The position numbers and the translations under genes are program-made. DNA of 48,771 bases from Nanobdellota archaeon (GTDB taxonomy: Archaea; Nanobdellota; Nanobdellia; Woesearchaeales; GW2011-AR4). Numbering within the stretch: position 1 is the stretch's first letter; each line of letters starts with the position of its first letter. The notes beneath the pieces were generated by a model, which was given only the letters and a program-made list of their open reading frames with translations, did not search any database and had not been told where the DNA came from. Positions 29,763 to 38,670 of the stretch are shown one piece after another. The stretch is taken from positions 1 through 48,771 of the forward strand of contig JADFLA010000005.1 of NCBI GenBank assembly GCA_022564635.1, written 5' to 3'.

Positions 29763-30493
29763 TTTACATGTCTTTTTGGTTTTTTCTTAAAAATTAGTAT
29801 AAACGGTATTAGGAGATATACAAATCCAAGTAATTGAATTAACTCCGCTAACACATAAATACTTCTTGAATATATCACAAAAACAAAAAAAACTTGAGAA
29901 ACCAAAAGTATGCCAAAAGCAATTACTACAAATCTTGCTTTCTCAGTTTTAATTTCTCTATAGTTATTGTAATAAGAATAGGTTATAAGCAAAAGAAGAA
30001 CAAATGATGTAACATAAAATAACTGATAATGTACAACACTAATCCAGGTTGCAAGAAATACAAAATAAACCAAAAGCGCAATAACTCTTTGATTTTTCCA
30101 AGTAAGCCTTGAAATTATTAGAAATAAAATCATAAATCCAAGCAGCATAAAGAAAAAATGTATAATTAATGCAATTGCGTTAATGTTATATGGAGTTAAA
30201 CTGGTAAATGTTTGATGAATTGAGCTTCCAAGTGCAGATCTTGTAATTGATGGCTTATAAATTGCCAGAGTTCCCATAATTTTTGCTATAAATGCAATGG
30301 TTAGAGACAAAAAAGCAGTGCTAAAGTATAGATATTTGTTTTCCTTTGTTAATTTGAAGCATTTATAACTATAGTATACAAGCAATACACTAACTATTAT
30401 AGCTATTAAATCAATAATAGAATCAAATCCATAGAACCATTTTGGGCCAAATAAATAAGAAGGAATCCCATAGGGTATAGTACCAAACACCAT
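29759..30493 (-). CDS. Multi-pass membrane protein
   Basis: About 7 hydrophobic helices; ATGA-type overlap with the wHTH gene. Confidence 0.75.
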   Translation of the reverse strand: MVFGTIPYGIPSYLFGPKWFYGFDSIIDLIAIIVSVLLVYYSYKCFKLTKENKYLYFSTAFLSLTIAFIAKIMGTLAIYKPSITRSALGSSIHQTFTSLTPYNINAIALIIHFFFMLLGFMILFLIISRLTWKNQRVIALLVYFVFLATWISVVHYQLFYVTSFVLLLLITYSYYNNYREIKTEKARFVVIAFGILLVSQVFFVFVIYSRSIYVLAELIQLLGFVYLLIPFILIFKKKPKRHVK

Positions 30494-30602
30494 AACTTAA
30501 AGAGTGTTTTTCCCTTTATAAACTTTATGCATCTTAGTTCTGTATTAACTGTTCATAATGATTAATAAAGACCTATGTTATACTAATATATCGAACTAAC
30601 AC

Positions 30603-30719
30603 CACCAAAAAGTTTTTTTGGTTAAAAATCAAGAGCAAGCTTTTCGACACCTCTTTTTGCTTGCTCTTGATAATATTTATATGAAAAACAAGCCATTACC
30701 CTCTTTTTGGCTTGTTTTT
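30603..30719 (-). terminator. Three consecutive hairpins, probable tandem intrinsic-like terminators
   Basis: Minus strand: aaaaacaagcca/tggcttgttttt (30684-30695/30708-30719), atcaagagcaagc/gcttgctcttgat (30628-30640/30659-30671), accaaaaa/tttttggt near 30603-30622; T-runs follow. Confidence 0.65.
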
Positions 30720-31080
30720 ATTTTTTATAGCATGTTCCTTTCTTATTTTTATATAAAAATTCATAACCGAACCCTATTATCAATACGGCCAAGATCATTA
30801 CATTAAGTATATTCCCAATGTCAATTATTTCTAATATACCCAGTAAAGCTAAAATTCCAACCAATAAAAAACCATAACCAGTTATTTGACAATGAACCCT
30901 GCCACACACCTTATAATTATAGAGGCATAAACCTCCAATTACAAAGAAGAAAATTATCAATAGTATATTTCTTAAGTTACCTGGTAAAAAATTAATTACT
31001 GTTATGATTACTGCTATGAGAATAAATACCCACAAACAATATTTGCCTGCAAAAATATCCTTCAAAATACTCACCTTCAA
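30718..31080 (-). CDS. Small membrane protein
   Basis: 120 aa with four hydrophobic segments. Confidence 0.65.
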   Translation of the reverse strand: MKVSILKDIFAGKYCLWVFILIAVIITVINFLPGNLRNILLIIFFFVIGGLCLYNYKVCGRVHCQITGYGFLLVGILALLGILEIIDIGNILNVMILAVLIIGFGYEFLYKNKKGTCYKK

Positions 31081-31148
31081 ATTTAAAACTAATAAAATAT
31101 ATAAATAATGACATTTTTTATCAGATAAATTATTGTCAAGGAGGAAAA

Positions 31149-31283
31149 ATGGTAGAATTAAAGTGTGGATGCCAAGTTACAGAAGAAGGTAAATTCATTG
31201 TTGGAGAGAATTGCAAGAACAATGAATGCAAAGAATGTAATACAATATCAGAGTTACATCCTTTTGGAGAAAATAGATTATAA
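31149..31283 (+). CDS. 44 aa Cys-rich small protein
   Basis: MVELKCGCQVTEEGKFIVGENCKNNECKECNTISELHPFGENRL*; strong SD caaggagg upstream. Not in ORF track. Confidence 0.6.
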   Translation: MVELKCGCQVTEEGKFIVGENCKNNECKECNTISELHPFGENRL

Positions 31284-31348
31284 ATATGGATGAATTTTAT
31301 TTACAGAAAAAAAATTAAAAAAAGAATTCTCAATTCAATAAATTTTGA

Positions 31349-31594
31349 CTAATCTTTACTTTCAGTACTTTCTGAACTCTCAGAACTTTCTTTACTATCT
31401 GAGCCACCTTTTGCAACATTAACTGCTTTTGGGCCTCTGTCTCCTTCTTCTACATCAAAGGTAACAGCGTCATTTTCATTTAATTGAACGCCCTCAGCTA
31501 ATCCAGTCTTATGGACAAAATACTCTTTTCCATCCTCTCCTGCTATAAATCCAAATCCCTTCCCCTCATTAAAAAATTTTACTGTTCCATTCAT
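31349..31594 (-). CDS. Cold-shock protein (CSD family) with Ser/Glu-rich tail
   Basis: [30 protein letters not shown] motifs. Confidence 0.95.
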   Translation of the reverse strand: MNGTVKFFNEGKGFGFIAGEDGKEYFVHKTGLAEGVQLNENDAVTFDVEEGDRGPKAVNVAKGGSDSKESSESSESTESKD

Positions 31595-31666
31595 TTTATT
31601 CCTCCATATTTAATTTAATCTCAGATTTATCTTGTAATATTTAAACATTCCTAAAAAAACCAGCCT

Positions 31667-32347
31667 TTAATACAATATCCCAACAACAATCCCTTCTACA
31701 TCCTTAAATCTTACCTTATCAGGATCTTCCTTGTAAAAATTGTCCCCTTTAGTTGTAAAGTAAACACCATTTTCATCCTTGCCAATATCAACAACCCTGT
31801 GTACAAAAGCATAATCATAACCATCTACATCATAAGCTATAATATCCCCAATATTAATATCACTGGCATATTTAGGCTTTATCTCAATGGTTGTTGTCCC
31901 TTTATCAATTAAAGGGTCCATTGAGTTGCTGTCAATGAAACTTCTCCATTTAGCATTTTTAATGTCTATCCTTACACTATTACTAAATACATTTACATCT
32001 GAATCTTGAATTCTATCAACAGGAGATGGTCTTTCTTCACCAAGCAACCTTTTCTCCTTATAAACTATCTTTTCTCTTTCAACGTATTTCGTCACAAAAA
32101 CTTTCTCTTTTATAGTACGGCCTGTCATAAGGGGCACTTTATTCTCATTGCCATTCTGAATATACAGTGTTTCTGTACATACGGTTTCTAATCCATCCTC
32201 TACACATACCTCTTCCTTGAAAAACTTCAGATTACCCTCTATTTTAACATCATTAGAACTATCTTCTATATAGCTAAGACTAACTAAAGCCAGCATAGTT
32301 CCGACTATAGCCAGCACTAAAACAAGACCTAAAATAAGCAATTTCAT
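31667..32347 (-). CDS. S24/S26-family signal peptidase-like protein
   Basis: FIDSNSMDPLIDKG, GDIIAYDVDGYDYAFVHRVVDI, TKGDNF. Confidence 0.85.
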   Translation of the reverse strand: MKLLILGLVLVLAIVGTMLALVSLSYIEDSSNDVKIEGNLKFFKEEVCVEDGLETVCTETLYIQNGNENKVPLMTGRTIKEKVFVTKYVEREKIVYKEKRLLGEERPSPVDRIQDSDVNVFSNSVRIDIKNAKWRSFIDSNSMDPLIDKGTTTIEIKPKYASDINIGDIIAYDVDGYDYAFVHRVVDIGKDENGVYFTTKGDNFYKEDPDKVRFKDVEGIVVGILY

Positions 32348-32456
32348 AGTATATTCTATAGGGTGGGTAGTATATAAATGTTTCTATTTTGTTGTTACTT
32401 TTAAATAGTAAAATAATGGAAAGGTTTATAAATGAGTTTACATACATATTCTTAAA

Positions 32457-33473
32457 ATGCGCAAAAGAAATTCTAGGGCTAGTAATAGAAGAACAAGACG
32501 TAATAGAGTGGGAAGTAATCCCAGTCTTGTGCAAAAAATAAATAGTATGTCAAACACTAAAAAAATCATTGGTGCAGCAACAATTGTAACTGTTTTAGCT
32601 GCTGGTGCTGCTGGTGTATTAGCGGGTATGTATTCTAATAATAATGAAATAGATTCTTCTTACTCTTCAGTCATCGAAGACCCTAGAGAAATTGGTGATG
32701 GAAACGTAACTTTTCAAGGTGTATTAGATAAAAGAGTTTCAGCTGAAGATTATTTAAATCATCTAAGTTCTACTATGCCAGAAATTCTTGAAGCTAAAAA
32801 AGAAGGATTTCTTCAAGGCATATATTATGATCCAAGCGACAAGCAATTGGAAAAAATTGCTTTACAGCATTTTGCAAATATAGATATGCCTATTGATGGA
32901 GACTTTCAAGCTTTTTTGGAATCTATAATTGACTATTCAAATACTATGAGAACACGAAAAACAAATCGAATCTCTACTGTTAGGGAAGGCTTAAGTGGTA
33001 AAGGAAATTATTCCTTTATGTTAGTATGGCCAACTGTATTTAAAAAAGGGAATTTTGTCAAAGAAGAAGATTTTCGTCTTGCCATGAGACATGAGTTATT
33101 TCACACAAGAGATGCCTTTTATGGAATTAGTTATGATGGAGTGTTAATTGATGATACTAAACTATCTGATAATTTTTTAGTTAATCTAGGAGAACTTCGG
33201 GCTACTGCCGTAGAAATTGAATATATTCTTAATCACCCTAATGAAATCAGTCCTGAATATACCTCTAATCGCTTAAATATTTTTGTTAAATGGCGAGATA
33301 ATATGTGTCCAATAAATGAATACGAGACTGAAATAAAGAAAAAACAACTTGCAGAACTTCCAATATCGGTTACTGTCAAAGGAAATTCTTTGAGAGGATA
33401 CTTTAAAGATTCAGAAAAATTTGTTGAAGCAAAATACACTAAACATAAAATTCCAAATTATTGTCTAAAATAA
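32457..33473 (+). CDS. Membrane-anchored HExxH protein
   Basis: N-terminal basic stretch then TM (IIGAATIVTVLAAGAAGVLAGMY); MRHELFHTRDAFYG and downstream GELRATAVEIEY. Confidence 0.65.
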   Translation: MRKRNSRASNRRTRRNRVGSNPSLVQKINSMSNTKKIIGAATIVTVLAAGAAGVLAGMYSNNNEIDSSYSSVIEDPREIGDGNVTFQGVLDKRVSAEDYLNHLSSTMPEILEAKKEGFLQGIYYDPSDKQLEKIALQHFANIDMPIDGDFQAFLESIIDYSNTMRTRKTNRISTVREGLSGKGNYSFMLVWPTVFKKGNFVKEEDFRLAMRHELFHTRDAFYGISYDGVLIDDTKLSDNFLVNLGELRATAVEIEYILNHPNEISPEYTSNRLNIFVKWRDNMCPINEYETEIKKKQLAELPISVTVKGNSLRGYFKDSEKFVEAKYTKHKIPNYCLK

Positions 33474-33482
33474 ATATAACAA

Positions 33483-33556
33483 TGAGCCCGGAGGGATTTG
33501 AACCCCCATTTCCTGGTCCGAGGCCAAGTGTGCGATCCAGGTTACACCACGGGCCC
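33483..33556 (-). tRNA. tRNA-Arg(TCG), with C at position 33
   Basis: GGGCCCG-TG-GTGTAACCTGGATCGCAC-A-CTTGG-CCTCGGA-CCAGG-AAATG-GGGGGTTCAAATCCCTC-type T arm-CGGGCTC-A; all stems pair. Confidence 0.85.
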
Positions 33557-33640
33557 TTAAACAACAATTTATTATTTTGATTTATAAACATTCCCTAATT
33601 TTTCAATATATTTATAATACAATTACTTTTAACTCTCCTC

Positions 33641-34858
33641 ATGAATTACAAACAAATATTGAAAGAACTGTACAGCTTAGAGAACATAAAATTCACACAA
33701 ACTCTTGTAAACATGAGTTTATTATTAAGAAAGTTAGACAATCCGCATAATAAACTAAAATACATTCATGTTGCTGGAACTAATGGAAAAGGCTCTGTTT
33801 GTGCGATGATTTCTTACATTTTAATAAATGCTGGCTATAAGGTTGGAATGTACACAAGCCCTCATTTAAAAAAATTTAATGAAAGGATAAGAATAAATAA
33901 TAAATTAATTTCAGATAAAGACATAGTTAAATATTATTTAAGAATTAGGAATTGTAAAACAAAATGTACTTTTTTTGAAATAACAACTGCAATGGCTTTT
34001 CTTTATTTTAATGATAAAAAAGTAGATTTTGTTGTTTTGGAAACTGGCCTTGGAGGAAGATTAGACTCCACTAATGTCATTACACCATTAATTTCTATAA
34101 TAACTAATGTTGCGTTTGAGCATACCGAATATTTGGGAAATAAAATAGAAAAAATAGCATATGAAAAAGCAGGAATTATTAAAAAAAAAATTCCTGTTGT
34201 TACGGCAGCTGAGGGCATTGCTTTAGCTACAATTAAAAAAATTTCCAATAAAGAAAATTCAAAGTCAATTATAATTAATAGAAATAAAATAAAAATTTAT
34301 TGCAATAAAAATAGTATAAGATTTGATATTGATAATCATAAAAACCTAAAATTGAAGAATTTAAATGGAAGTTTCCAAATTGAAAATGCAGCGATTGCAG
34401 TAAAAGCAATAGAGATATTAAACAATAATAAGAAAATTAAAATCAATAAAACAAATATAATCAATGGTCTAAAAAATGCCAAATGGCCCGGAAGATTCCA
34501 GTTCATTAGAAAAAATATATTAATAGATTGTGCACATAATCCAAACAGTTTCAAAATTTTATTCAATGAATTAAAATATATTGATTATAATAAATTAATC
34601 TTAGTGGTTGGTTTTTCTAATGATAAAGACATAAGAACAATATCAAAAATAATAAAACCATTAGCAGATAAGATAATAATTACAAAATCAAATAATGAAA
34701 GAGCTTTTAGTCCAATTACAATTAAAAAATATTTCAATAAAAACTCAATAATTATAAAAAATCCTAAAAAAGCATTAATATATGCAAAGAAGGTTGTAAC
34801 AAAAAATGATTTAATTTTAATTACTGGATCGATATTTTTGCTTGGAGAAATAATATAA
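33641..34858 (+). CDS. folC: Folylpolyglutamate/dihydrofolate synthase
   Basis: IHVAGTNGKGSVCAMI, TSPHL, VLETGLGGRLDSTN, DCAHNPNSF. Confidence 0.93.
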   Translation: MNYKQILKELYSLENIKFTQTLVNMSLLLRKLDNPHNKLKYIHVAGTNGKGSVCAMISYILINAGYKVGMYTSPHLKKFNERIRINNKLISDKDIVKYYLRIRNCKTKCTFFEITTAMAFLYFNDKKVDFVVLETGLGGRLDSTNVITPLISIITNVAFEHTEYLGNKIEKIAYEKAGIIKKKIPVVTAAEGIALATIKKISNKENSKSIIINRNKIKIYCNKNSIRFDIDNHKNLKLKNLNGSFQIENAAIAVKAIEILNNNKKIKINKTNIINGLKNAKWPGRFQFIRKNILIDCAHNPNSFKILFNELKYIDYNKLILVVGFSNDKDIRTISKIIKPLADKIIITKSNNERAFSPITIKKYFNKNSIIIKNPKKALIYAKKVVTKNDLILITGSIFLLGEII

Positions 34859-34908
34859 CCAAAACACTTATATATATTGAATATATATGGTATATGGGTG
34901 ATATATAT

Positions 34909-35142
34909 ATGGTCCAAGCTATGATTAACATATCAAAACAAACAAATCAGATATTAAATATTGTAAAGGCTAGACATAATTTAAAAGATAAGTCAGATGC
35001 AATAGAAAGAGTTGTTTTGGACTATGGAGAAAATATGTTAGAACCTGAATTAAGACCTGAATTCATCGAGAAAATTAGGAAAAGACAATCCGAACCTACT
35101 GTAAAGATTAAAGACTTCAGAAAACATTTTGGTTTGGATTAA
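34909..35142 (+). CDS. DUF2683/RelB-like antitoxin
   Basis: MVQAMINISKQTNQILNIVKARHNLKDKSDAIERVV; start at 34909 preferred because a TATA-like element lies at about 34869. Confidence 0.8.
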   Translation: MVQAMINISKQTNQILNIVKARHNLKDKSDAIERVVLDYGENMLEPELRPEFIEKIRKRQSEPTVKIKDFRKHFGLD

Positions 35143-35144
35143 AA

Positions 35145-35408
35145 ATGTACTCTTATGAATTAAGAAAAAGTGTAGAAAAAATATTCTTTAAATTATCAAA
35201 GAAAAACCCGAAACAATTGGACATTATTGAAAAGAAAATTCAAGAGGTCAGAAAAAATCCATACCACTACAAAAATCTCAGAAAACCTTTGCAACATCTC
35301 AAAAGAGTTCATATTGATAAAAGTTTTGTTCTTGCAGTTTCAGTAGACGAAAAAAATAAAAATGTTATATTTGAAGACTATGACCATCATGATAATATTT
35401 ACAAATAA
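35145..35408 (+). CDS. RelE-family toxin
   Basis: YELRKSVEKIFFKLSKKNPKQLDIIEKKIQEVRKNPYHYKNLRKPLQHLKRVHIDKSFVLAV. Confidence 0.85.
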   Translation: MYSYELRKSVEKIFFKLSKKNPKQLDIIEKKIQEVRKNPYHYKNLRKPLQHLKRVHIDKSFVLAVSVDEKNKNVIFEDYDHHDNIYK

Positions 35409-35411
35409 AGA

Positions 35412-35798
35412 ATGAAAAAAAACTGGAAATATGAAATAGCCAGAGACAGCATGGCCTTTGGCAGCATTCTTTTTTATTTAATCGTATTAGTAAGATCATT
35501 GATAGGTGAATATTTAGTTTTTGTTTACCAGCTTTTGATTGCTTTAATAATTTTAATCATATCCTCATTTATCATAAAAAATGCAAACCATCATTTAGCA
35601 AGAGCATTTGTTTTAGTGGTATTCACAAGCCTCTTCTACAAAGATAATTTTTACACTATATTTGCAGGACTTCTTTGGATTTTCATGATAGGCTCTGCAT
35701 TTTACATAAAAGAAAACAAGAAATCAATATATAAAGGTATAGTTTTAGGGATAATTGCTGCTTTGGTAAGTTATTATTTGAGTTTGGTTGTAGGTTAA
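35412..35798 (+). CDS. Small membrane protein
   Basis: 128 aa, four hydrophobic helices. Confidence 0.6.
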   Translation: MKKNWKYEIARDSMAFGSILFYLIVLVRSLIGEYLVFVYQLLIALIILIISSFIIKNANHHLARAFVLVVFTSLFYKDNFYTIFAGLLWIFMIGSAFYIKENKKSIYKGIVLGIIAALVSYYLSLVVG

Positions 35799-35843
35799 AT
35801 TATATTACAAACTTATCTCAATCTTACCTTTCTCTAAATAAGG

Positions 35844-36074
35844 ATGCACTTTCAGCTTTTCTTAGGATCATTTAAATTAAATGCCTCTGTCATGTCATTG
35901 GGAAAAGTCATACCCCGGCTATGTCCGATTCTTATTGGCTTCTTAATGTACTCTTTTTCTAGTTTTTTGGCTTTTAATTTATTAATAGAGGCTGAAGGAG
36001 AAAAAAGAAATTATGTAGATGCTATTAAGGTTGAGGAGAAAGTAAAAGATAAATTTAAATATTCCAAATACTAG
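35844..36074 (+). CDS. Small membrane protein
   Basis: 76 aa ORF with one or two hydrophobic segments and a charged tail. Confidence 0.4.
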   Translation: MHFQLFLGSFKLNASVMSLGKVIPRLCPILIGFLMYSFSSFLAFNLLIEAEGEKRNYVDAIKVEEKVKDKFKYSKY

Positions 36075-36083
36075 AATCTCTTT

Positions 36084-36322
36084 ATGGCTATTCGGAAGAT
36101 GATGAGTGAGGCTGATAAGAAGAAATTTGAAGAGGAAATTATAAAAAATATGAGGCTGAGCATAAAGGGGAAGGAAAGAGAATTTTCTCTGATGAGATCC
36201 TAAGGAAGTTAAAGGTTTTAGCTCCTTTCGATATTGCGATTGTAATTATTGCATCTCTAATATTTATTTACTTGAATGGAATACAATACTTTGTTACTTT
36301 AATGCTTTATGAAATTATCTAG
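36084..36322 (+). pseudogene. Frameshifted small membrane protein
   Basis: Adding one A to the A-run in ataaaaaatatg gives MAIRKMMSEADKKKFEEEIIKKYEAEHKGEGKRIFSDEILRKLKVLAPFDIAIVIIASLIFIYLNGIQYFVTLMLYEII*. Confidence 0.6.
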
Positions 36323-36372
36323 GTGACTCTGTTGACATCTATAATTTCTTCGTTTATTAAGACTAAATAGGA

Positions 36373-37590
36373 TTATAACTCAACATCCAAAACCTTGCTA
36401 ATTTCATCTTTGATCCTTTTCTCAAAATCTGGATTGGTTTCTCCTTCTTGTTTTTCGGTGCTTAGAGTTTGCATTAATTCCTTAATTAATGCCTCTTCTT
36501 TATTAGCATCAATATCTTTTAGTTTAATTTGTCCTAGATGCTCCTTGATTATCGCTGCTTCTGCATCCTCTGTTGATTTAGTGTCTATTTTGATTTCCTC
36601 AAATTCTTTTGTTGTTAAGGCATTTGTATTTTTCATGACAAAATAAGCTGATTTGTCATAAAGTTGTGTAAAAATTTCTTTGTAATCAATATCATGCGGT
36701 TTTCCTGAACTTAGAGAGCCAAATAATCTTATTAGAACAATAGTGTCATTGAATTCTTTGTCCTCAATTCCATTAATTATTTCATCGTAAATTTGTTCTG
36801 GATTTTTTCCATCACAATTTAGAATAATTTTATAGATATTATAAACTTGAATTGATTCCCATCTCAATTTATCATTATCCATTATATAGAATCCACCGGT
36901 TTCTAATTTTTCCAGTTCTGAGAATGAGTTTGGAAATAAGGGACCGGGGTAAGCAATTGTTCCATATCCATCAATTTTAGTATCTTTAACAATATGCACA
37001 TGACCACCTGCATAGTAATTAAAGTTTTTAGGTAATAAGGATAAAGGTTGTGTTATTATATTTCCCATGTCTTCTGGCTTTAATTCATCAATTCCAGAAT
37101 GGAACATGAATATTTTGTAGCCATCTTCTTGTTCTAAATTTTCTGTTATCAAATTTTCATAATATTTTTTTTCTAATGAATAACGCTTACCTAACATACC
37201 TGTTATTTTTGCCCCTGTTTTTTTGTCAATAGTAAAGTTTAGCTTTAATTTCCCGTCTATTTCTTCTCCTTTTACTACATTAATAAATAATCCTGCTTGC
37301 TCTAGAACATCAAGCATTGTTTTTCCCGATGGGGAATAATCATGACTTCCCGGTATAATGTAAACAGGAATATTTTTATCATTTAATTTTTTGAAAATAC
37401 TTACTGCTGATTTTAAATTATCAATTCTTGGTAATGATGTGTTGAATAAATCTCCAGAGATAAGGATAAAGTCTACATTTTCCTCCATGCATTTGTCTGC
37501 TGCTTTTTGGAAAGCTATTGTGGAAATATCTTTTAGCTTAGGATCTCTCCAAGAGCCTATGTGACAGTCTGCCATATGAGCGAATTTCAT
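36373..37590 (-). CDS. DNA repair exonuclease Mre11/SbcD-like
   Basis: MADCHIGSW, ILISGDLFN, YIIPGSHDYS, MFHSGID, YYAGGHVH phosphoesterase motifs. Confidence 0.93.
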   Translation of the reverse strand: MKFAHMADCHIGSWRDPKLKDISTIAFQKAADKCMEENVDFILISGDLFNTSLPRIDNLKSAVSIFKKLNDKNIPVYIIPGSHDYSPSGKTMLDVLEQAGLFINVVKGEEIDGKLKLNFTIDKKTGAKITGMLGKRYSLEKKYYENLITENLEQEDGYKIFMFHSGIDELKPEDMGNIITQPLSLLPKNFNYYAGGHVHIVKDTKIDGYGTIAYPGPLFPNSFSELEKLETGGFYIMDNDKLRWESIQVYNIYKIILNCDGKNPEQIYDEIINGIEDKEFNDTIVLIRLFGSLSSGKPHDIDYKEIFTQLYDKSAYFVMKNTNALTTKEFEEIKIDTKSTEDAEAAIIKEHLGQIKLKDIDANKEEALIKELMQTLSTEKQEGETNPDFEKRIKDEISKVLDVEL

Positions 37591-37670
37591 AATTAGGAGA
37601 AAATCAAGTTTAATTTAAATAATTAATCAAAAAATATTGATAATTCTTTATTTTTAATTAATGCTAATTT

Positions 37671-38420
37671 TTACTCTCCCCAAATATCAGTTTTAATTTG
37701 CTCTTTTTTTGCTCCTAAGTTTTCAAGCATTTCTATTTTTGCTTTGATGAATTCCAAAGGACCACAAAGATAATATAAGCTGTTTTCAATATCTTCTATA
37801 TTTTGTTTTAATAACTCAATATCTATTCTTCCTGTTCTTCCAGACCAATTATGTTCTTCTAAAGGTCTTGTTATTGTTATAGTGTAATTGAGATTTGGGT
37901 TTTGCTCTTTAATTTTTTTTAATTCTTCACTATAAACAATATGATTTGGAGTTTTTATACTGTAAAGGAAATTTATTTTATTTGGAAGCTTTTTGTCATT
38001 GCAGTACCTTATTATGCTCATTAATGGAGTAATTCCTAGGCCACCACCTATTAAAACAAGATTATTCTTCATAGTTTCATTGAAATAGAATTTTCCGTAA
38101 GGTCCTTTAAATATTAAGAAATCATTAACTTTACTTTTGAACAATTTGTCTGTAAATTGACCTACTAAATCCATTGTAATGTAAATATAATTTTTTTGTG
38201 TTGGACTGGAAGCTATTGAATAGGCTCTTTGGAATGTTTTATTGTCTTCAAACCTTATCATAAAAAACTGTCCAGGGTAAAAAGCAATTTCATTTCCATT
38301 TGGGATTTGAACACGGAATGTTTTTGTATCCGGAGCTTCATCTATGATTTCAATTATTTTGAGTTTATGGTCTTGGATGGTTTGTTGCATTTTTATAGGT
38401 AATAAAGAAAAATATATCAA
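37671..38420 (-). CDS. Ferredoxin reductase-like FAD/NAD(P)-binding oxidoreductase
   Basis: QRAYSIASSPTQ FAD motif, LVLIGGGLGITPLMSIIRY, YYLCGPLEFI. Confidence 0.92.
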   Translation of the reverse strand: MIYFSLLPIKMQQTIQDHKLKIIEIIDEAPDTKTFRVQIPNGNEIAFYPGQFFMIRFEDNKTFQRAYSIASSPTQKNYIYITMDLVGQFTDKLFKSKVNDFLIFKGPYGKFYFNETMKNNLVLIGGGLGITPLMSIIRYCNDKKLPNKINFLYSIKTPNHIVYSEELKKIKEQNPNLNYTITITRPLEEHNWSGRTGRIDIELLKQNIEDIENSLYYLCGPLEFIKAKIEMLENLGAKKEQIKTDIWGE

Positions 38421-38670
38421 CTTTTAAATGTTTTTATTATTAAATTTTTATTCAAAATTTATTAATAGGGTAATTAAAAGTAGATTTTATGTATTCCTAT
38501 AAAATTCTTACCATATATGATTATAGTAAATAATGAGAAATTAGAAAGTATAGTTGCAAGAGTTAAAAAATAATGCCATAACAAAAAGAGAATAACAGCG
38601 ACGATAACTGCTTAATAAAAGCTAAGAAAAGATAGACACAAAAAACCCACGAAATCTTGTGGAGATGGTC

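Noticed and set aside
30618-30806. Plus-strand 62 aa ORF
   Set aside because: Runs through two perfect hairpins and the antisense of a membrane-protein gene.
38519-38575. 18-codon frame MIIVNNEKLESIVARVKK*
   Set aside because: Too short and without a domain or strong RBS; may be a remnant but cannot be supported.
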